A stretch of DNA of 64,000 nucleotides from RGIG1959 sp045637645 (GCA_045637645.1 JAZTZV010000028.1:1-64000); one strand, 5' to 3'; counted from the first letter of the stretch, positions 42,654 through 52,355 are shown. The notes: generated from the sequence alone by a model not told the origin. Made by a program: numbers and translations.

Positions 42654-44516
42654 TTAATGCTTCTTTCTTTTCGCTTGACTGCGAATCGGTTTGGCTCGAC
42701 CTTTTTTCACTTGTGTACGCGCAGATTGCGGTCGATCGTCTTTCACAAGACAATTCGGGCCGCTTCCGATCAAATCGTGTCGTCCTGCGGCGCGCAAGGC
42801 TTTGAGAACGATTTCGCGATTTTCAGGTTTGAAATATTGCAATAACGCACGCTGCTGTGCTTTTTCCTGCGGCGTGCGCGGAACATAAATCGGTTTCATG
42901 GTGTAGGGATCGAGACCCGTATAGAACATACACGTGGAGATCGTGCCGGGAGTCGGATAAAAATCCTGCACCTGTTCGGGATGGATCCCTTCCTTTTTGA
43001 GGAAGAGCGACAACTCAATGGCATCTTTGATGGTACTGCCCGGATGGGAGGACATCAGATACGGCACGAGATATTGCTTTTTGCCGATGCTTTGGGTCAG
43101 CTCGTAAAACCGCTTTTGGAAACGGCGATAGGTCGCGATCGAAGGCTTGCCCATCGCACCGAGGACGGGCGTTGAGCAATGCTCGGGAGCGACCTTCAGT
43201 TGACCGCTGATGTGATGCTTGACAAGTTCCTTAAAAAAGGTTTCATCTTCATCACAAAGCAAATAGTCAAAGCGGATACCCGAACGGATAAAGACTTTTT
43301 TCACACCGGGCAACGCGCGCAAACGACGAAGCATGTGCAAATATTCGCTGTGATCCGCTTGAAGTGCCGCACAAGGTGTCGGTGCCAAGCATTTCTTTCC
43401 TTTGCAAAGACCTTGTGTGGCTTGCTTTTTACACGACATGTGACGAAAGTTCGCTGTCGGGCCGCCGACGTCGTGTATGTATCCTTTGAACTCAGGCATC
43501 GCCGCGATTTTTTGCGCCTCGCGCACGACTGAATCTTCACTGCGCACTGTGATGCGGCGACCTTGATGGAACGCGAGCGAACAGAAATTGCACGCGCCGA
43601 AGCAGCCGCGGTTGTGCGTGATGGAAAATTGGACTTCTTCGATGCCCGGCACGCCGCCGAGCGCATCGTAAGACGGATGCCAACGACGTTCGTAAGGTAG
43701 TTCGTACACACGGTCAAATTCTTCGGTCGTCAGCGGCGGCATCGGCGGATTTTGCACCAAAATTGCTTTGCCGTGACGTTGGATCACGGTTTTACCGCGC
43801 ACGTCATCTTGCTCGTCCTGTTGGATGCGGCAAGACACGGCATACTGCGCTTTATCGGCGCACACCTGCTCATACGTCGGACATTCGGCACAAGCACGCG
43901 GTTTGTAGTCTGCGGTCGGGATCATCACACAGGTGCCTTTGACATCGGTGATGGACTTGATGTTCTCCCCCGCTTTTAAACGACGTGCGATGGCAATCGT
44001 TTGATTTTCACCCATGCCGTACACAAGGATGTCGGCGGTGCTGTCCGCCAAAATCGACGGACGGACGGCATCATCCCAATAATCATAATGCGCGAAACGG
44101 CGAAGCGACGCTTCCAAACCGCCGATGACGATCGGCACATCGCCGTATGCCGCGCGAATTTGGCGGCAATAGACAATCGTGGCGCGGTCGGGACGACGTC
44201 CCGCAACGCCACCCGCGGTATAGGCATCCTCACTGCGGCGACGCTTGGCGGCGGTGTAATGCGCCACCATTGAATCGATGTTGCCGCCGTTCACGAAAAA
44301 GCCGAGGCGCGGTTTGCCGAAGCGCATGATATCCTCTTGCGATTGCGGTTGCGATACGATGCAAACGCGCAATCCCTCCGCCTCTAACACACGCGAAATA
44401 ATCGCTGTGCCGAAGCTCGGATGATCCACATACGCATCACCCGTTACCACGACCACATCGGCGTAATACCAATCGCGTTCGTGCATTTCTTCAATTGTTA
44501 ACGGTAAAAACGACAT
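42654..44516 (-). CDS. ygiQ: YgiQ-family radical SAM protein
   Basis: 620-aa radical-SAM enzyme of the UPF0313 group, function unknown in any organism as far as I know. The N-terminal B12-binding-like region begins MSFLPLTIEEMHERDWYYAD. The cluster motif CxxxCxxC is in HNRGCFGACNFCSLAFHQGR (about residue 300). A Cys-rich insert (CKKQATQGLCKGKKCLAPTP) and VPYLMSSHPGSTIKDAIEL follow, and the basic C-terminus is rich in Lys/Arg. GAGG lies 8 nt before ATG 44516, 4 nt after malQ. Confidence 0.93.
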   Translation of the reverse strand: MSFLPLTIEEMHERDWYYADVVVVTGDAYVDHPSFGTAIISRVLEAEGLRVCIVSQPQSQEDIMRFGKPRLGFFVNGGNIDSMVAHYTAAKRRRSEDAYTAGGVAGRRPDRATIVYCRQIRAAYGDVPIVIGGLEASLRRFAHYDYWDDAVRPSILADSTADILVYGMGENQTIAIARRLKAGENIKSITDVKGTCVMIPTADYKPRACAECPTYEQVCADKAQYAVSCRIQQDEQDDVRGKTVIQRHGKAILVQNPPMPPLTTEEFDRVYELPYERRWHPSYDALGGVPGIEEVQFSITHNRGCFGACNFCSLAFHQGRRITVRSEDSVVREAQKIAAMPEFKGYIHDVGGPTANFRHMSCKKQATQGLCKGKKCLAPTPCAALQADHSEYLHMLRRLRALPGVKKVFIRSGIRFDYLLCDEDETFFKELVKHHISGQLKVAPEHCSTPVLGAMGKPSIATYRRFQKRFYELTQSIGKKQYLVPYLMSSHPGSTIKDAIELSLFLKKEGIHPEQVQDFYPTPGTISTCMFYTGLDPYTMKPIYVPRTPQEKAQQRALLQYFKPENREIVLKALRAAGRHDLIGSGPNCLVKDDRPQSARTQVKKGRAKPIRSQAKRKKH

Positions 44517-44520
44517 AGTA

Positions 44521-46020
44521 TCATCCTCTGCGGAACAAGCGATTGATCCGCGCAAAATAATCACGATCCATAGCATCGATCGTCTCTTGCGTGGTACGAT
44601 AGCGCCAGTTTTTCTCGGCAATTCCCGGAATATTCATGCGAGCGTCGGAACCGAAACCGCACATATCCTGGAACGAAATAACGGCAAGGTTCGCCGCACT
44701 TTTCCAAACGGTTTCAATGATGCGACGGCAGGGACGGCTGTAATAGCCACCCTCTCCCCAATCGTCGCCGTCAAAGCCGCAATAGTCAAGAGCAAAGCGA
44801 CGTTCCTCTTCGGAGGCTTCCCACAGCCAACCGAGCAAGGTATTGTTATCATGTGTGCCGACGTACGCGACACAGTTCATCGGATAGTTATGAGGCAAGT
44901 GTGTGCTGTCGGCGATCGGATCAAAGCCGAACTGAATCACGCGCATTCCCGGAAAGCCCGACGACTCCAAAAGTTCGATGACGTCCTCGCCGAACGTGCC
45001 CAAATCCTCCGCAATAATGGAAGGCGGTTCATCAAACGCGGCGTTGATCGCATCGAACAGTTCTTGACGCGGGCCGATTTCCCACTCACCCTCTTTGGCG
45101 GTTTTCGCCGTGGCGGGTACCGCCCAATAGGACGCAAAGGCACGGAAGTGATCAATGCGCACACTGTCATACAGTTCAAGTGCTGTCTTCACGCGATCGA
45201 TCCACCAGGTATAACCCGTCTGTTTCATGCGCTTCCAATCATAAAGCGGATTGCCCCACAACTGACCGTCTTCGGAGAAATAATCAGGCGGCACGCCTGC
45301 CACTTTGTCGGGACGATAGGTGCGTTGATCGAGCAGGAACAAATCGGTGTTGCTCCACACATCGGCGCTGTCCATCGACACATAAATCGGCATATCACCG
45401 AGGACGCGCACACCTTTCGAAAGCGCATAATCATGAATATCCTGCCATTGCGTAAAAAACAGATATTGCGTAAACTGCCAGAAAGCCGTGCGTTCACGAT
45501 AGGCTTCGGCATTCTTGACACAAGTTACATAATCCGCCTCGGCGGCATCCCATTTCCACCAAGGAGTTTCGCCGTTCTTTTCCTTGACCGCCATATACAG
45601 CGCGAACGGTTCAACCCATTGATGCGTCTGACAAAAAGCGGCAACGGCTTGCGCGGTTTGCGCATCTATTGCTTTAAATGCCTGCTCCAAAAGTGTCATA
45701 CGCGTTTGGCGAGCAAACGCATAATCGGTGGTGTACGGAGTGCCGTCATATTCGCAAGCGGATGCTTGCTTTTGAGTCACAAGTCCCATTTTCACAAGTC
45801 CGCGCGGATCGATATACAGCACGTTACCCGCAAAAGCACTGCAACTGCCGTAAGGGGAACCTTCGACGTTGAGCATATTAAACGGCAACACCTGCCACAC
45901 AGAAAACCGCATGGCGGCAAGACGATCGATCCAAGTTTTGGTTTCCTCGCCGAACACGCCGATTCCGTACGGACTCGGCAACGACGATACATTCATCAGC
46001 GCACCTGCACCACGAACCAT
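44521..46020 (-). CDS. malQ: 4-alpha-glucanotransferase (GH77)
   Basis: Amylomaltase that disproportionates maltodextrins, used in maltose or glycogen use. 499 aa, the normal length. The catalytic nucleophile is the Asp in SVRIDHFRAFASYWAVP (about residue 293), the acid/base Glu is in PPSIIAEDLGTFGEDV, and the third acid is in YVGTHDNNTLLGWLWE. The N-terminus has SSLPSPYGIGVFGEE. GAGGAGA precedes ATG 46020. It sits between ftsK and ygiQ with short gaps; no other starch genes are adjacent. Confidence 0.95.
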   Translation of the reverse strand: MVRGAGALMNVSSLPSPYGIGVFGEETKTWIDRLAAMRFSVWQVLPFNMLNVEGSPYGSCSAFAGNVLYIDPRGLVKMGLVTQKQASACEYDGTPYTTDYAFARQTRMTLLEQAFKAIDAQTAQAVAAFCQTHQWVEPFALYMAVKEKNGETPWWKWDAAEADYVTCVKNAEAYRERTAFWQFTQYLFFTQWQDIHDYALSKGVRVLGDMPIYVSMDSADVWSNTDLFLLDQRTYRPDKVAGVPPDYFSEDGQLWGNPLYDWKRMKQTGYTWWIDRVKTALELYDSVRIDHFRAFASYWAVPATAKTAKEGEWEIGPRQELFDAINAAFDEPPSIIAEDLGTFGEDVIELLESSGFPGMRVIQFGFDPIADSTHLPHNYPMNCVAYVGTHDNNTLLGWLWEASEEERRFALDYCGFDGDDWGEGGYYSRPCRRIIETVWKSAANLAVISFQDMCGFGSDARMNIPGIAEKNWRYRTTQETIDAMDRDYFARINRLFRRG

Positions 46021-46040
46021 AAGGCATTCTCCTCAAATGT

Positions 46041-48545
46041 TTAATCTTCGACCGGATCGGGTTGACCCGCTTGCATTTCGAGCCATTGCTGACGCGTGAT
46101 CAGCACTTGACGCGGCTTGGCACCTTCGTGAGGGCCGACGATGCCGCGGCGCTCCATTTCGTCCACAAGACGACCAGCGCGCGCATAACCGACGCGCAGA
46201 CGACGTTGCAACAGCGAGGTCGAGGCTTGACCCGCATCAACGACAGCTTCGATGGCTTGCGGCAACATCGGATCGGTGGTATCGTCGTCGTCGATATCGC
46301 CGCCCTTGGCTTCGGATTTCTCCGCCGCCGCGGCTTGACGGTCGATTTCTTCGACCACCTGTTCATCGTATTGCGCAGTAGACGAGGTTTTCAGGAATTC
46401 GACCACGGCGGCGATTTCATCATCCGACACAAAGCAACCTTGCACACGGATGGGCTTGGGCATGCCCACGGGATGAAACAGCATATCGCCGCGTCCGAGC
46501 AGCTTGTCCGCACCGCCCGTATCGAGAATGGTGCGCGAGTCGACCGCCGACGCAACCGTCAGCGCCAAACGACTCGGGATGTTCGCTTTGATCAAACCCG
46601 TAATGACGTCGACCGACGGACGTTGGGTAGCAATGACAAGATGCATGCCCGCCGCACGCGCCATTTGTGCCAAGCGAACGATGGCATCTTCTACCTCTTT
46701 ACCCGCCGCCATCATCAAATCAGACAACTCGTCGATAACGATCAAAATGAGCGGCATAGTCGGCAAATCGTCGCGCTCACGCGCCAATTTATTGTACGAT
46801 TTGATATCGCGCACACCTGTCGATGTGAACGTGTTGTAACGATTGAGCATCTCCGTCACAGCCCAGCCGAGTGCACCCGCCGCTTTGCGCGGATTGGTCA
46901 CAACAGGCACGAGCAAATGCGGGATGCCGTTGTACATGCTGAACTCGACTTGTTTGGGGTCGATAAGAATCATGCGGACTTCTTCCGGAGAGCTGTTGTA
47001 CAAAATGCTTTGAATCATCGAGTTGGTACAGACCGATTTACCCGAACCGGTTGTACCCGCAATCAACAAGTGCGGCATGGACGCGAGATCGGCGGTAACG
47101 ACATTGCCGCTGATATCGCGACCGAGCGCAACCGTCAAACGGCTTTGTTGCGCCGAAAAATCGTCGCTGTCGATCAATTCACGCAAGCAAACGGAACCGC
47201 GCACCTTGTTGGGAACTTCGATGCCGATCGCGGGTTTGTTCGGGATCGGCGCTTCGATACGCACACCCGTTGTGGCGAGGCGAAGCGCGATATCATCCGC
47301 CAGACCCGTGATGCGGCTGATTTTCACACCGGCATTGGGTTGCAATTCGTAACGCGTAACCGACGGACCGCGCGAAATATCGATCACTTTGGCGCTGATG
47401 CCGAATTCTTTGAGCGTTTGCACAAGGAGTTCGGAGTTTTGACGCATTTCGTCACGCGCCATGCGATCGTCCACCGCTTGCGGTCGCTTCAAAAGCGACA
47501 ACGGCGGATATGTATAGCTTTCGACGGGAGCGGCGGCTTCTTCCACTTCTTTTGCCATTTGGGCTTCTTCGCGTCGAAGTTCTTCGGCCGTCATGCCGAC
47601 AGGCTCCTCTTGTATTTCCTCCACCGTCGGGGCATTGGCTTCTTTGGCATCGATCGCACGACCGATGATGTCATCAATGCGGAGTTGAGGACGAGCGCTC
47701 TCGTGGCGCACATCTTCGACCGCCGCTTCAAACGTTTCCTTCGGATCGGCTTTCGGCTTCGGATGTTTCGGATAACCCTCACCGAGTTCAATGTCGATTT
47801 TGGGATTGCTTCGCACAACAGTCGTTTCACGAATGGCTGTTTTTTCTTTTGCCGCCTCAACGGATGCTTTCTCGGCTTCTTCGAACGCATCATCCAGTTT
47901 GCCCTTTGCGCTCTTGATTTTATCGCGCGTGAAATTCGCCGTATGTTTCACGGGCTTCCACAGCGTCGACAGCGTGGTTTTGGTCATGAGCATCACGATC
48001 ACAAACAGCAACAAGATTAATGTGATTTTGGCGCCGATATCGCCGAGTAAGTATTCAATCGGATAACCGAACACCGCACCGAACGCACCGCCGCCGATGC
48101 CGCCACCCGCAAACAGAGCGACGCCGCGTTGAAGCGCAAACGACAACGAGCCGAAGAACGACACGTCTTTCGTCGTTTCCACAAACACAAACAGCACCGA
48201 TTCCAACAGCACCAAACCGCCGCCGAGCAACACGCCGTTTTTGATCAAAATCTTGTTGTTTTTATCCATGGCGAGAAGCACAGCCATGTAACCAAGCGCG
48301 AGCGGAACGATATAGGCGCACACGCCGAATATGCCGAGAAGACCGCTATGGAGCGCATTCCACACGAGCGCATCCTCCGACTCAGCGGGAATGATCGCCG
48401 CGCACAGCAAGAACAACGCCGCCGCAAACAAGATCACCGCCACACCTTGTTTTCCGATTCGAAAACGAGGCGTCGCCTCTTGCTTTGCGGTGGATTTTTT
48501 CTTGGAATTCGATTTTTTGGAAGTGGTTTTCTTTTTCGAAGCCAT
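46041..48545 (-). CDS. ftsK: DNA translocase FtsK/SpoIIIE
   Basis: Membrane-anchored hexameric DNA pump that moves chromosomes through the septum in division and sporulation. 834 aa. Lys-rich start, then four hydrophobic spans (about residues 33-175). A variable linker spans about 180-350. The motor has Walker A LIAGTTGSGKSVCTNSM (about 500) and Walker B LILIVIDELSDLMMAAG. The C-terminal winged-helix gamma domain is STSLLQRRLRVGYARAGRLV. AAAGGA lies 7 nt before ATG 48545. It follows tepA, as in B. subtilis ymfB-spoIIIE. SpoIIIE function is likely since SpoIIE and SigG are present. Confidence 0.95.
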   Translation of the reverse strand: MASKKKTTSKKSNSKKKSTAKQEATPRFRIGKQGVAVILFAAALFLLCAAIIPAESEDALVWNALHSGLLGIFGVCAYIVPLALGYMAVLLAMDKNNKILIKNGVLLGGGLVLLESVLFVFVETTKDVSFFGSLSFALQRGVALFAGGGIGGGAFGAVFGYPIEYLLGDIGAKITLILLLFVIVMLMTKTTLSTLWKPVKHTANFTRDKIKSAKGKLDDAFEEAEKASVEAAKEKTAIRETTVVRSNPKIDIELGEGYPKHPKPKADPKETFEAAVEDVRHESARPQLRIDDIIGRAIDAKEANAPTVEEIQEEPVGMTAEELRREEAQMAKEVEEAAAPVESYTYPPLSLLKRPQAVDDRMARDEMRQNSELLVQTLKEFGISAKVIDISRGPSVTRYELQPNAGVKISRITGLADDIALRLATTGVRIEAPIPNKPAIGIEVPNKVRGSVCLRELIDSDDFSAQQSRLTVALGRDISGNVVTADLASMPHLLIAGTTGSGKSVCTNSMIQSILYNSSPEEVRMILIDPKQVEFSMYNGIPHLLVPVVTNPRKAAGALGWAVTEMLNRYNTFTSTGVRDIKSYNKLARERDDLPTMPLILIVIDELSDLMMAAGKEVEDAIVRLAQMARAAGMHLVIATQRPSVDVITGLIKANIPSRLALTVASAVDSRTILDTGGADKLLGRGDMLFHPVGMPKPIRVQGCFVSDDEIAAVVEFLKTSSTAQYDEQVVEEIDRQAAAAEKSEAKGGDIDDDDTTDPMLPQAIEAVVDAGQASTSLLQRRLRVGYARAGRLVDEMERRGIVGPHEGAKPRQVLITRQQWLEMQAGQPDPVED

Positions 48546-48602
48546 GTTTGTATCCTTTCCTTTCACATCCGAAATAACGATGTAAGGCGCAACAAGCGCC
48601 GT

Positions 48603-49328
48603 TTAATACGTTTTGTTGTCGATCATATCATACAACGCCGCAAATGCATCGGACAACGAGCCGAGCGAATCGATCAAGCCTTCGGCAACCGCTTGCTCAC
48701 CTTCAAGAACCGTGCCGACATCGGTGACCAGTTCGTCGGTTTCCATGCAAAGTTCATCAAAGCGTTCAAACGTCATATGGGAATTGTCTGTAACAAAGCG
48801 AGCAATGCGTTCTTGCATTTTTCGAAAATACGAGAAGGCTTGCGGTACGCCGAGCACCATCCCGTTTGTTCGCACAGGATGAAGCATCATTGTCGCAGAC
48901 GGGGCAATAAACGATTTTTTTGCCGAGACGGCAAGCGGCACGCCGATGGAATGCCCGCCGCCAAGCACAAGCGATACGGTCGGTTTTTTCATCCCTGCAA
49001 TCAGTTCCGCAAGTGCCAAGCCCGCTTCAATATCGCCGCCGACCGTATTAAGCAAAATCAGCAGTCCGTCGATCTCCGCGCATTCTTCAATGGCAACCAA
49101 TTGCGGGATCACATGCTCATATTTGGTGGTTTTATTATCAGGCGATAACGTGTAATGCCCTTCAATTTGACCGATGATCGTCAAGCAATAGATCATGTGC
49201 TTGCCGTCAAAGGTCGTGACCGATCCCGTTTCAACGAGGTCTTTAAACGAGGTTTGAAACAATGCACGGTCTCGCGCCGCCTCTTCCTCCGCACCGCAAT
49301 TGAGCAAATTCAAAATCGATTTTTTCAT
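48603..49328 (-). CDS. tepA: ClpP-class serine protease (TepA/YmfB-like)
   Basis: 241-aa ClpP-fold peptidase, the translocation-enhancing protein TepA group. Core blocks: LLILLNTVGGDIEAGLALAE, the nucleophile region VLGGGHSIGVPLAVSAKKSF (Ser about residue 134), and the His in SATMMLHPVRTNG. In B. subtilis the homologue is linked to signal-peptide degradation and spore small-protein handling. ATG 49328 has AAGGAGGG 7 nt upstream; the frame extends into the promoter, which excludes longer forms. First gene of the tepA-ftsK-malQ-ygiQ run. Confidence 0.88.
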   Translation of the reverse strand: MKKSILNLLNCGAEEEAARDRALFQTSFKDLVETGSVTTFDGKHMIYCLTIIGQIEGHYTLSPDNKTTKYEHVIPQLVAIEECAEIDGLLILLNTVGGDIEAGLALAELIAGMKKPTVSLVLGGGHSIGVPLAVSAKKSFIAPSATMMLHPVRTNGMVLGVPQAFSYFRKMQERIARFVTDNSHMTFERFDELCMETDELVTDVGTVLEGEQAVAEGLIDSLGSLSDAFAALYDMIDNKTY

Positions 49329-49412
49329 TGGAACTCCCTCCTTTTCACACTTGATAGTGTAAGCAAAGGAGGCTCGTTTATACGAAATGCGTACAATTCG
49401 ATATATAAAATA

Positions 49413-49441
49413 AGTATAACATTTTATCAAGCATTTCACAA
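49413..49441 (-). promoter_or_regulatory. Sigma-A promoter of the tepA-ftsK run
   Basis: -35 TTGTGA (49436-49441), 17-nt spacer, -10 TATACT (49413-49418), minus strand. It is divergent from the aconitase promoter, about 80 bp away. Confidence 0.6.
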
Positions 49442-49511
49442 GTGTTTTTTATAAAGCGAATCTGTAAATTATTTGCCTCCCTATTGTTCATCTCTATTCA
49501 GATAAAAAAGA

Positions 49512-49552
49512 TTGACAAACAATTGACAAACTCCTATTTTATGAGTTATAAT
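49512..49552 (+). promoter_or_regulatory. Sigma-A promoter of acn-rex with tandem TTGACAAAC
   Basis: -35 TTGACA (49523-49528), 18-nt spacer, -10 TATAAT (49547-49552). TTGACAAAC occurs twice (49512-49520 and 49523-49531) with an 11-bp period, about one helical turn, so a regulator binding one face is possible. It does not fit the inverted Rex consensus. Confidence 0.75.
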
Positions 49553-49589
49553 GATATATATTTGCAAATTTTCATTAGGAGTGATACCT

Positions 49590-51527
49590 ATGGGTTTGAC
49601 CTTAGCACAAAAATGTATCCGCGACCACCTCGTCAGCGGCGAAATGATCGTCGGCGAAGAGATCGGTTTGCGCATTGACCAAACATTGACGCAAGATGCA
49701 ACCGGTACGATGGCGTATCTCGAGTTCGAAGCGATCGGCGTTCCGCGCGTGAAAACCGAGCGTTCGGTGGCATACATCGACCACAACACCCTGCAAACCG
49801 GTTTTGAAAATGCAGACGACCATCGTTACATTCAATCTGTTTGCAAAAAACACGGCATTTATTTCTCCCGCCCCGGCAACGGTATTTGCCACCAAGTGCA
49901 TCTTGAGCGCTTCGGTATCCCCGGCAAAACGTTGATCGGTTCGGACAGTCACACCCCCACGGGCGGCGGCATCGGCATGCTTGCGTTCGGCGCAGGCGGT
50001 CTTGACGTGGCGGTTGCCATGGGCGGCGGCACGTATTACATCACCATGCCCAAAATGGTGCGCATCAATTTGACGGGCAAACTGAACGATTGGGTTGCCG
50101 CCAAAGACGTGATCCTCGAAGTGCTTCGCCGTATGTCCGTTAAGGGCGGTGTCGGCAAAATCATCGAATACGGCGGCGAGGGTGTGAAAACGCTGTCCGT
50201 TCCCGAGCGTGCGACCATCACCAACATGGGTGCCGAGCTCGGTGCCTCTACCTCCATCTTCCCCTCCGACGAGATCACGCGCGCTTTCATGGAAGCGCAA
50301 GGTCGCGGCGAAGACTGGGTGGCACTGCAACCCGACGAGGATGCGGTGTATGACGAAGTCATCGACATCGATCTTTCCGCTCTGGCTCCGATGGCGGCAT
50401 GCCCCCATTCTCCCGACGCAGTGAAAACCCTTGCCGAAATCGGTGAGATCAAAGTGGATCAATGCTGCATCGGCTCTTGCACCAACAGCTCGCTGTCCGA
50501 CATGATGAAAGTCGCGGCAATCTTGAAAGGCAAAACCGTGCACCCCGACGTCAGCCTTTCCATTGCTCCCGGCTCGAAACAAGTATACAACATGCTTGCG
50601 CAAAACGGCGCGCTCGGCGATTTGATCGCAGCAGGCGCACGTATCCTCGAATGCGCTTGCGGTCCTTGCATCGGCATGGGTCAATCCCCCAACAGCAACG
50701 GTGTGTCGCTTCGCACCTTTAACCGTAACTTTGAAGGCCGCTCGGGCACCAAAGACGGTCAAGTGTATCTTGTCAGCCCCGAAGTGGCGGCGGCTTCGGC
50801 GCTTACCGGCGTGTTGACCGATCCGCGCACGCTCGGCAAAGCTCCGACGATCGAAATGCCCAAAGAATTCCTCATCAACGACAATATGGTGCTTGCACCC
50901 GTTGACGAAGCGGATATGGACAGCGTGGAAATCCTGCGCGGTCCGAACATCAAACCCTTCCCGCAAACCGCTCCTCTTGCGGACAGCATCGAAGCGGACG
51001 TGATGCTCAAAGTCGGCGACAACATCACCACCGACCACATCATGCCGGCAGGTGCCAAGATCTTGCCGCTTCGCTCGAACATCCCCGCGATTTCCGAGCA
51101 CTGCTTCACGCGTTGTGACGAAGAATTCCCCGCGCGTTGCAAAGCAGCCGGCAACGGCATCATCATCGGTGGTGTTAACTACGGTCAAGGCAGCTCGCGT
51201 GAGCATGCGGCTCTTGCACCGCTCTACCTCGGCATCAAAGCCGTTATCGTGAAATCGTTTGCTCGCATCCACGTCGCCAATCTCATCAACGCAGGCATCG
51301 TGCCGCTGACGTTTGAAAACGAAGCGGATTATGACGCGATCAACCTCGGTGATGCGCTCTGCCTGCCGAACATTCGCGAGAAGCTCCAAAAAGGCGAACC
51401 GATCGTTCTCGAAAACAAATCGAACGGCAAAACCATCCCGCTTTGCAGCGGTTTCTCGAAGCGCCAAGTCGACATGTTGCTCGCCGGCGGTCTTCTGGAC
51501 TATACTCGTGAACAAAACAAAAACTGA
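49590..51527 (+). CDS. acn: Aconitate hydratase
   Basis: [4Fe-4S] enzyme interconverting citrate and isocitrate. 645 aa, shorter than AcnA (about 890) and close to the Aquifex-type/clostridial aconitases. It starts MGLTLAQKCIRDHLVSGEMI. The cluster cysteines are in CCIGSCTNSSLSDMM (about residue 290) and ECACGPCIGMGQSP (about 355). The swivel domain near the C-terminus has NYGQGSSREHAALAPLYLG. ATG 49590 follows TAGGAGTG. Isocitrate dehydrogenase and citrate synthase are not nearby. Co-transcribed with rex (14-nt gap). Codon use looks GC-richer and more biased than in rex, suggesting high expression. Confidence 0.95.
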   Translation: MGLTLAQKCIRDHLVSGEMIVGEEIGLRIDQTLTQDATGTMAYLEFEAIGVPRVKTERSVAYIDHNTLQTGFENADDHRYIQSVCKKHGIYFSRPGNGICHQVHLERFGIPGKTLIGSDSHTPTGGGIGMLAFGAGGLDVAVAMGGGTYYITMPKMVRINLTGKLNDWVAAKDVILEVLRRMSVKGGVGKIIEYGGEGVKTLSVPERATITNMGAELGASTSIFPSDEITRAFMEAQGRGEDWVALQPDEDAVYDEVIDIDLSALAPMAACPHSPDAVKTLAEIGEIKVDQCCIGSCTNSSLSDMMKVAAILKGKTVHPDVSLSIAPGSKQVYNMLAQNGALGDLIAAGARILECACGPCIGMGQSPNSNGVSLRTFNRNFEGRSGTKDGQVYLVSPEVAAASALTGVLTDPRTLGKAPTIEMPKEFLINDNMVLAPVDEADMDSVEILRGPNIKPFPQTAPLADSIEADVMLKVGDNITTDHIMPAGAKILPLRSNIPAISEHCFTRCDEEFPARCKAAGNGIIIGGVNYGQGSSREHAALAPLYLGIKAVIVKSFARIHVANLINAGIVPLTFENEADYDAINLGDALCLPNIREKLQKGEPIVLENKSNGKTIPLCSGFSKRQVDMLLAGGLLDYTREQNKN

Positions 51528-51541
51528 GAAAGAGGTTATGT

Positions 51542-52171
51542 ATGTCGAAATCAAATGACATCTCCATGGCGGTGATCCGTCGTCTCCCTCGCTATTACCG
51601 TTTTTTGGATGAGCTTTTAAAAAACGGTGTTGTTCGTGTCAGCTCGGGAGAACTTTCCTCCATCCTCGGCTTAACAGCTTCACAAATTCGTCAAGACCTA
51701 AACTGCTTCGGCGGTTTCGGTCAACAAGGATACGGCTATCTTGTCGAACAACTTCACGACGAAATCGGCAAGATTCTCGGACTCCAAGAAACGGCGGACG
51801 CCATTCTCATCGGTGCCGGTAACCTCGGTCGCGCCATCGCCAACCATTTGGATTTTGAGCAACGCGGTTTTTGCTTGCGTGCGGTGTTTGATTCGTCCCC
51901 TGACGTAATCGGTCAAACAGTTCGCAATCTGACCGTCAGCGACATGGCCACGCTGGAAGAATTTTGCAACCGCAAAACACCCTCTCTGGCAATCCTGTGC
52001 GTACCGTACGACGCCGCCAAGCCCATCGTCGATCGCTTGAAGGCATTGGGGGTTTACGCCTTTTGGAATTTCAGTCATTATGATATTTCCGTCGACGATG
52101 AACGATGCATTGTTGAAAACGTTCATCTCGGTGACAGTCTGATGACTCTTTCCTACCGTATGAAAGATTAA
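51542..52171 (+). CDS. rex: Redox-sensing transcriptional repressor Rex
   Basis: NADH/NAD-responsive repressor of fermentation and respiration genes. 209 aa. The N-terminal winged helix (about residues 8-75) has IRRLPRYYRFLDELLKNGVV and LTASQIRQDLNCFGGFGQQG. The Rossmann domain has ILIGAGNLGRAIANH (about 90), and the C-terminal swapped helix ends NVHLGDSLMTLSYRMKD. AAAGAGG precedes ATG. It sits behind aconitase in one transcript and ends at a terminator. I see no textbook Rex operator at this promoter. Confidence 0.95.
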   Translation: MSKSNDISMAVIRRLPRYYRFLDELLKNGVVRVSSGELSSILGLTASQIRQDLNCFGGFGQQGYGYLVEQLHDEIGKILGLQETADAILIGAGNLGRAIANHLDFEQRGFCLRAVFDSSPDVIGQTVRNLTVSDMATLEEFCNRKTPSLAILCVPYDAAKPIVDRLKALGVYAFWNFSHYDISVDDERCIVENVHLGDSLMTLSYRMKD

Positions 52172-52176
52172 CAAGA

Positions 52177-52217
52177 AAAACGCCTTATCGATTCAAATCG
52201 ACAAGGCGTTTTTTTGT
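52177..52217 (+). terminator. Intrinsic terminator after rex
   Basis: Stem ACGCCTT/AAGGCGT extended by ATCGATT/AATCGA, with seven Ts, just after the rex stop. Confidence 0.9.
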
Positions 52218-52257
52218 GGCATAAATTACGCTTTTATGTGGCAACGGTTACGCTTTT
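52216..52257 (+). repeat. Tandem direct repeat upstream of the NahK-like kinase promoter
   Basis: Two 20-nt copies of GTGGCA-(4 nt)-TTACGCTTTT (52216-52235 and 52238-52257; the middle four bases are TAAA or ACGG), 22 bp apart, about two helical turns. They end 5 bp before the -35. This placement suits an activator site. Confidence 0.5.
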
Positions 52258-52262
52258 TTTAC

Positions 52263-52291
52263 TTGATTATTTGCGACGGTTGTTGTATACT
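52263..52291 (+). promoter_or_regulatory. Sigma-A promoter of the NahK-like kinase gene
   Basis: -35 TTGATT (52263-52268), 17-nt spacer, -10 TATACT (52286-52291). Confidence 0.65.
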
Positions 52292-52355
52292 ATTATGTAA
52301 GGTAAATGTTACTGCTTCCGTTTTCGGAAAATATCATTGAAAAGGGGTCCTGATC

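Noticed and set aside
49512..49531. Rex operator at the acn promoter
   Set aside because: The two TTGACAAAC elements are direct repeats, whereas Rex sites are inverted (TTGTTA...TAACAA).
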